Below are positions 63,945-64,000 of a stretch of 64,000 nt of DNA, in pieces. Positions within the stretch are counted from its first letter, which is position 1, and each line of letters starts with the position of its first letter. Below the pieces are notes generated by a model that ran no database searches, was not told the DNA's origin, and worked only from the letters and a program-made list of their open reading frames with translations. A program made the translations under genes and the position numbers. The stretch covers positions 62,001-126,000 of the forward strand of contig ALYD01000003.1 in NCBI GenBank assembly GCA_000513555.1, in the 5' to 3' direction. Source of the DNA: Lachnospiraceae bacterium JC7. Lineage in GTDB: Bacteria; Bacillota; Clostridia; Lachnospirales; Lachnospiraceae.

Positions 63945-64000
63945 AACAGCTCCTTAGTATTGTGGTGATCCCGTCGGGATAAGATCTGTTTCTTTCTAAA

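Noticed and set aside
63968-63980. ATCCCGTCGGGAT palindrome upstream of the CmpB-like gene
   Set aside because: A short single site at the window edge; no second copy seen to support an operator.

Overview
The window reads as the chromosome of a Gram-positive anaerobe of the Clostridia, most likely a gut or rumen Lachnospiraceae (Butyrivibrio/Roseburia-like). The grounds are strong AGGAGG ribosome-binding sites, TTGACA-17-TATAAT promoters, paired glgC/glgD, a DUF4250 protein, lipoproteins with LAAC-G lipoboxes, YhaN/YhaO-like genes, and a spoVG-pth-mfd-HU-rqcP-divIC-tilS-hpt block. That block is the Bacillus/Clostridium origin-proximal cluster without its sporulation members (spoVT, yabP, yabQ, spoIIE), so the lineage may not form spores. 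The assignment rests on gene content only.

Layout. 1-6 kb: a cut-off SplB-like radical SAM gene overlapping a nucleoside phosphorylase, a zinc-ribbon membrane protein with a 42-bp repeat array, a DUF2752 protein and a MATE exporter. 6.0-6.8 kb: a gene-free AT-rich stretch with its own promoter, many hairpins and a strong terminator, read here as a long structured RNA of about 660 nt. 6.9-9.8 kb: a division-type coiled-coil protein, an NlpC/P60 hydrolase and three tRNAs. 9.9-24 kb: GH13 amylase, hpt, tilS, divIC, rqcP, HU, mfd, pth, spoVG, glgD, glgC and asnS. 24-31 kb: a nuclease/ATPase pair related to SbcCD/YhaON whose nuclease has lost metal ligands, a 42-bp minisatellite, a CDF exporter, dtd and a coiled-coil membrane protein. 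31-39 kb: hit-murG-mtnN, a lipoprotein, rarA and an MBOAT/DHHW O-acylation pair.

39-44 kb is a flavin locus: two small FMN-binding lipoproteins, a large secreted fumarate-reductase-like lipoprotein, and a divergent TetR regulator with a 12+12-bp palindrome between them. 43.8-47.2 kb is the translation block rpmG-secE-nusG-rplK-rplA-(L10 leader)-rplJ-rplL, with no rpoBC after rplL. 47.4-52.6 kb holds lysR, comF, recD2 and mreB.

52.7-62.2 kb is a sucrose/fructan locus: a LacI regulator, ABC permeases and binding protein (no ATPase gene), a sucrose phosphorylase, a P-loop kinase and an intracellular GH32 enzyme. Three near-identical operator palindromes centred on CG tie it together. The window ends with a convergent, hairpin-rich intergenic stretch and a CmpB-family membrane protein carrying an 18-residue helical repeat.
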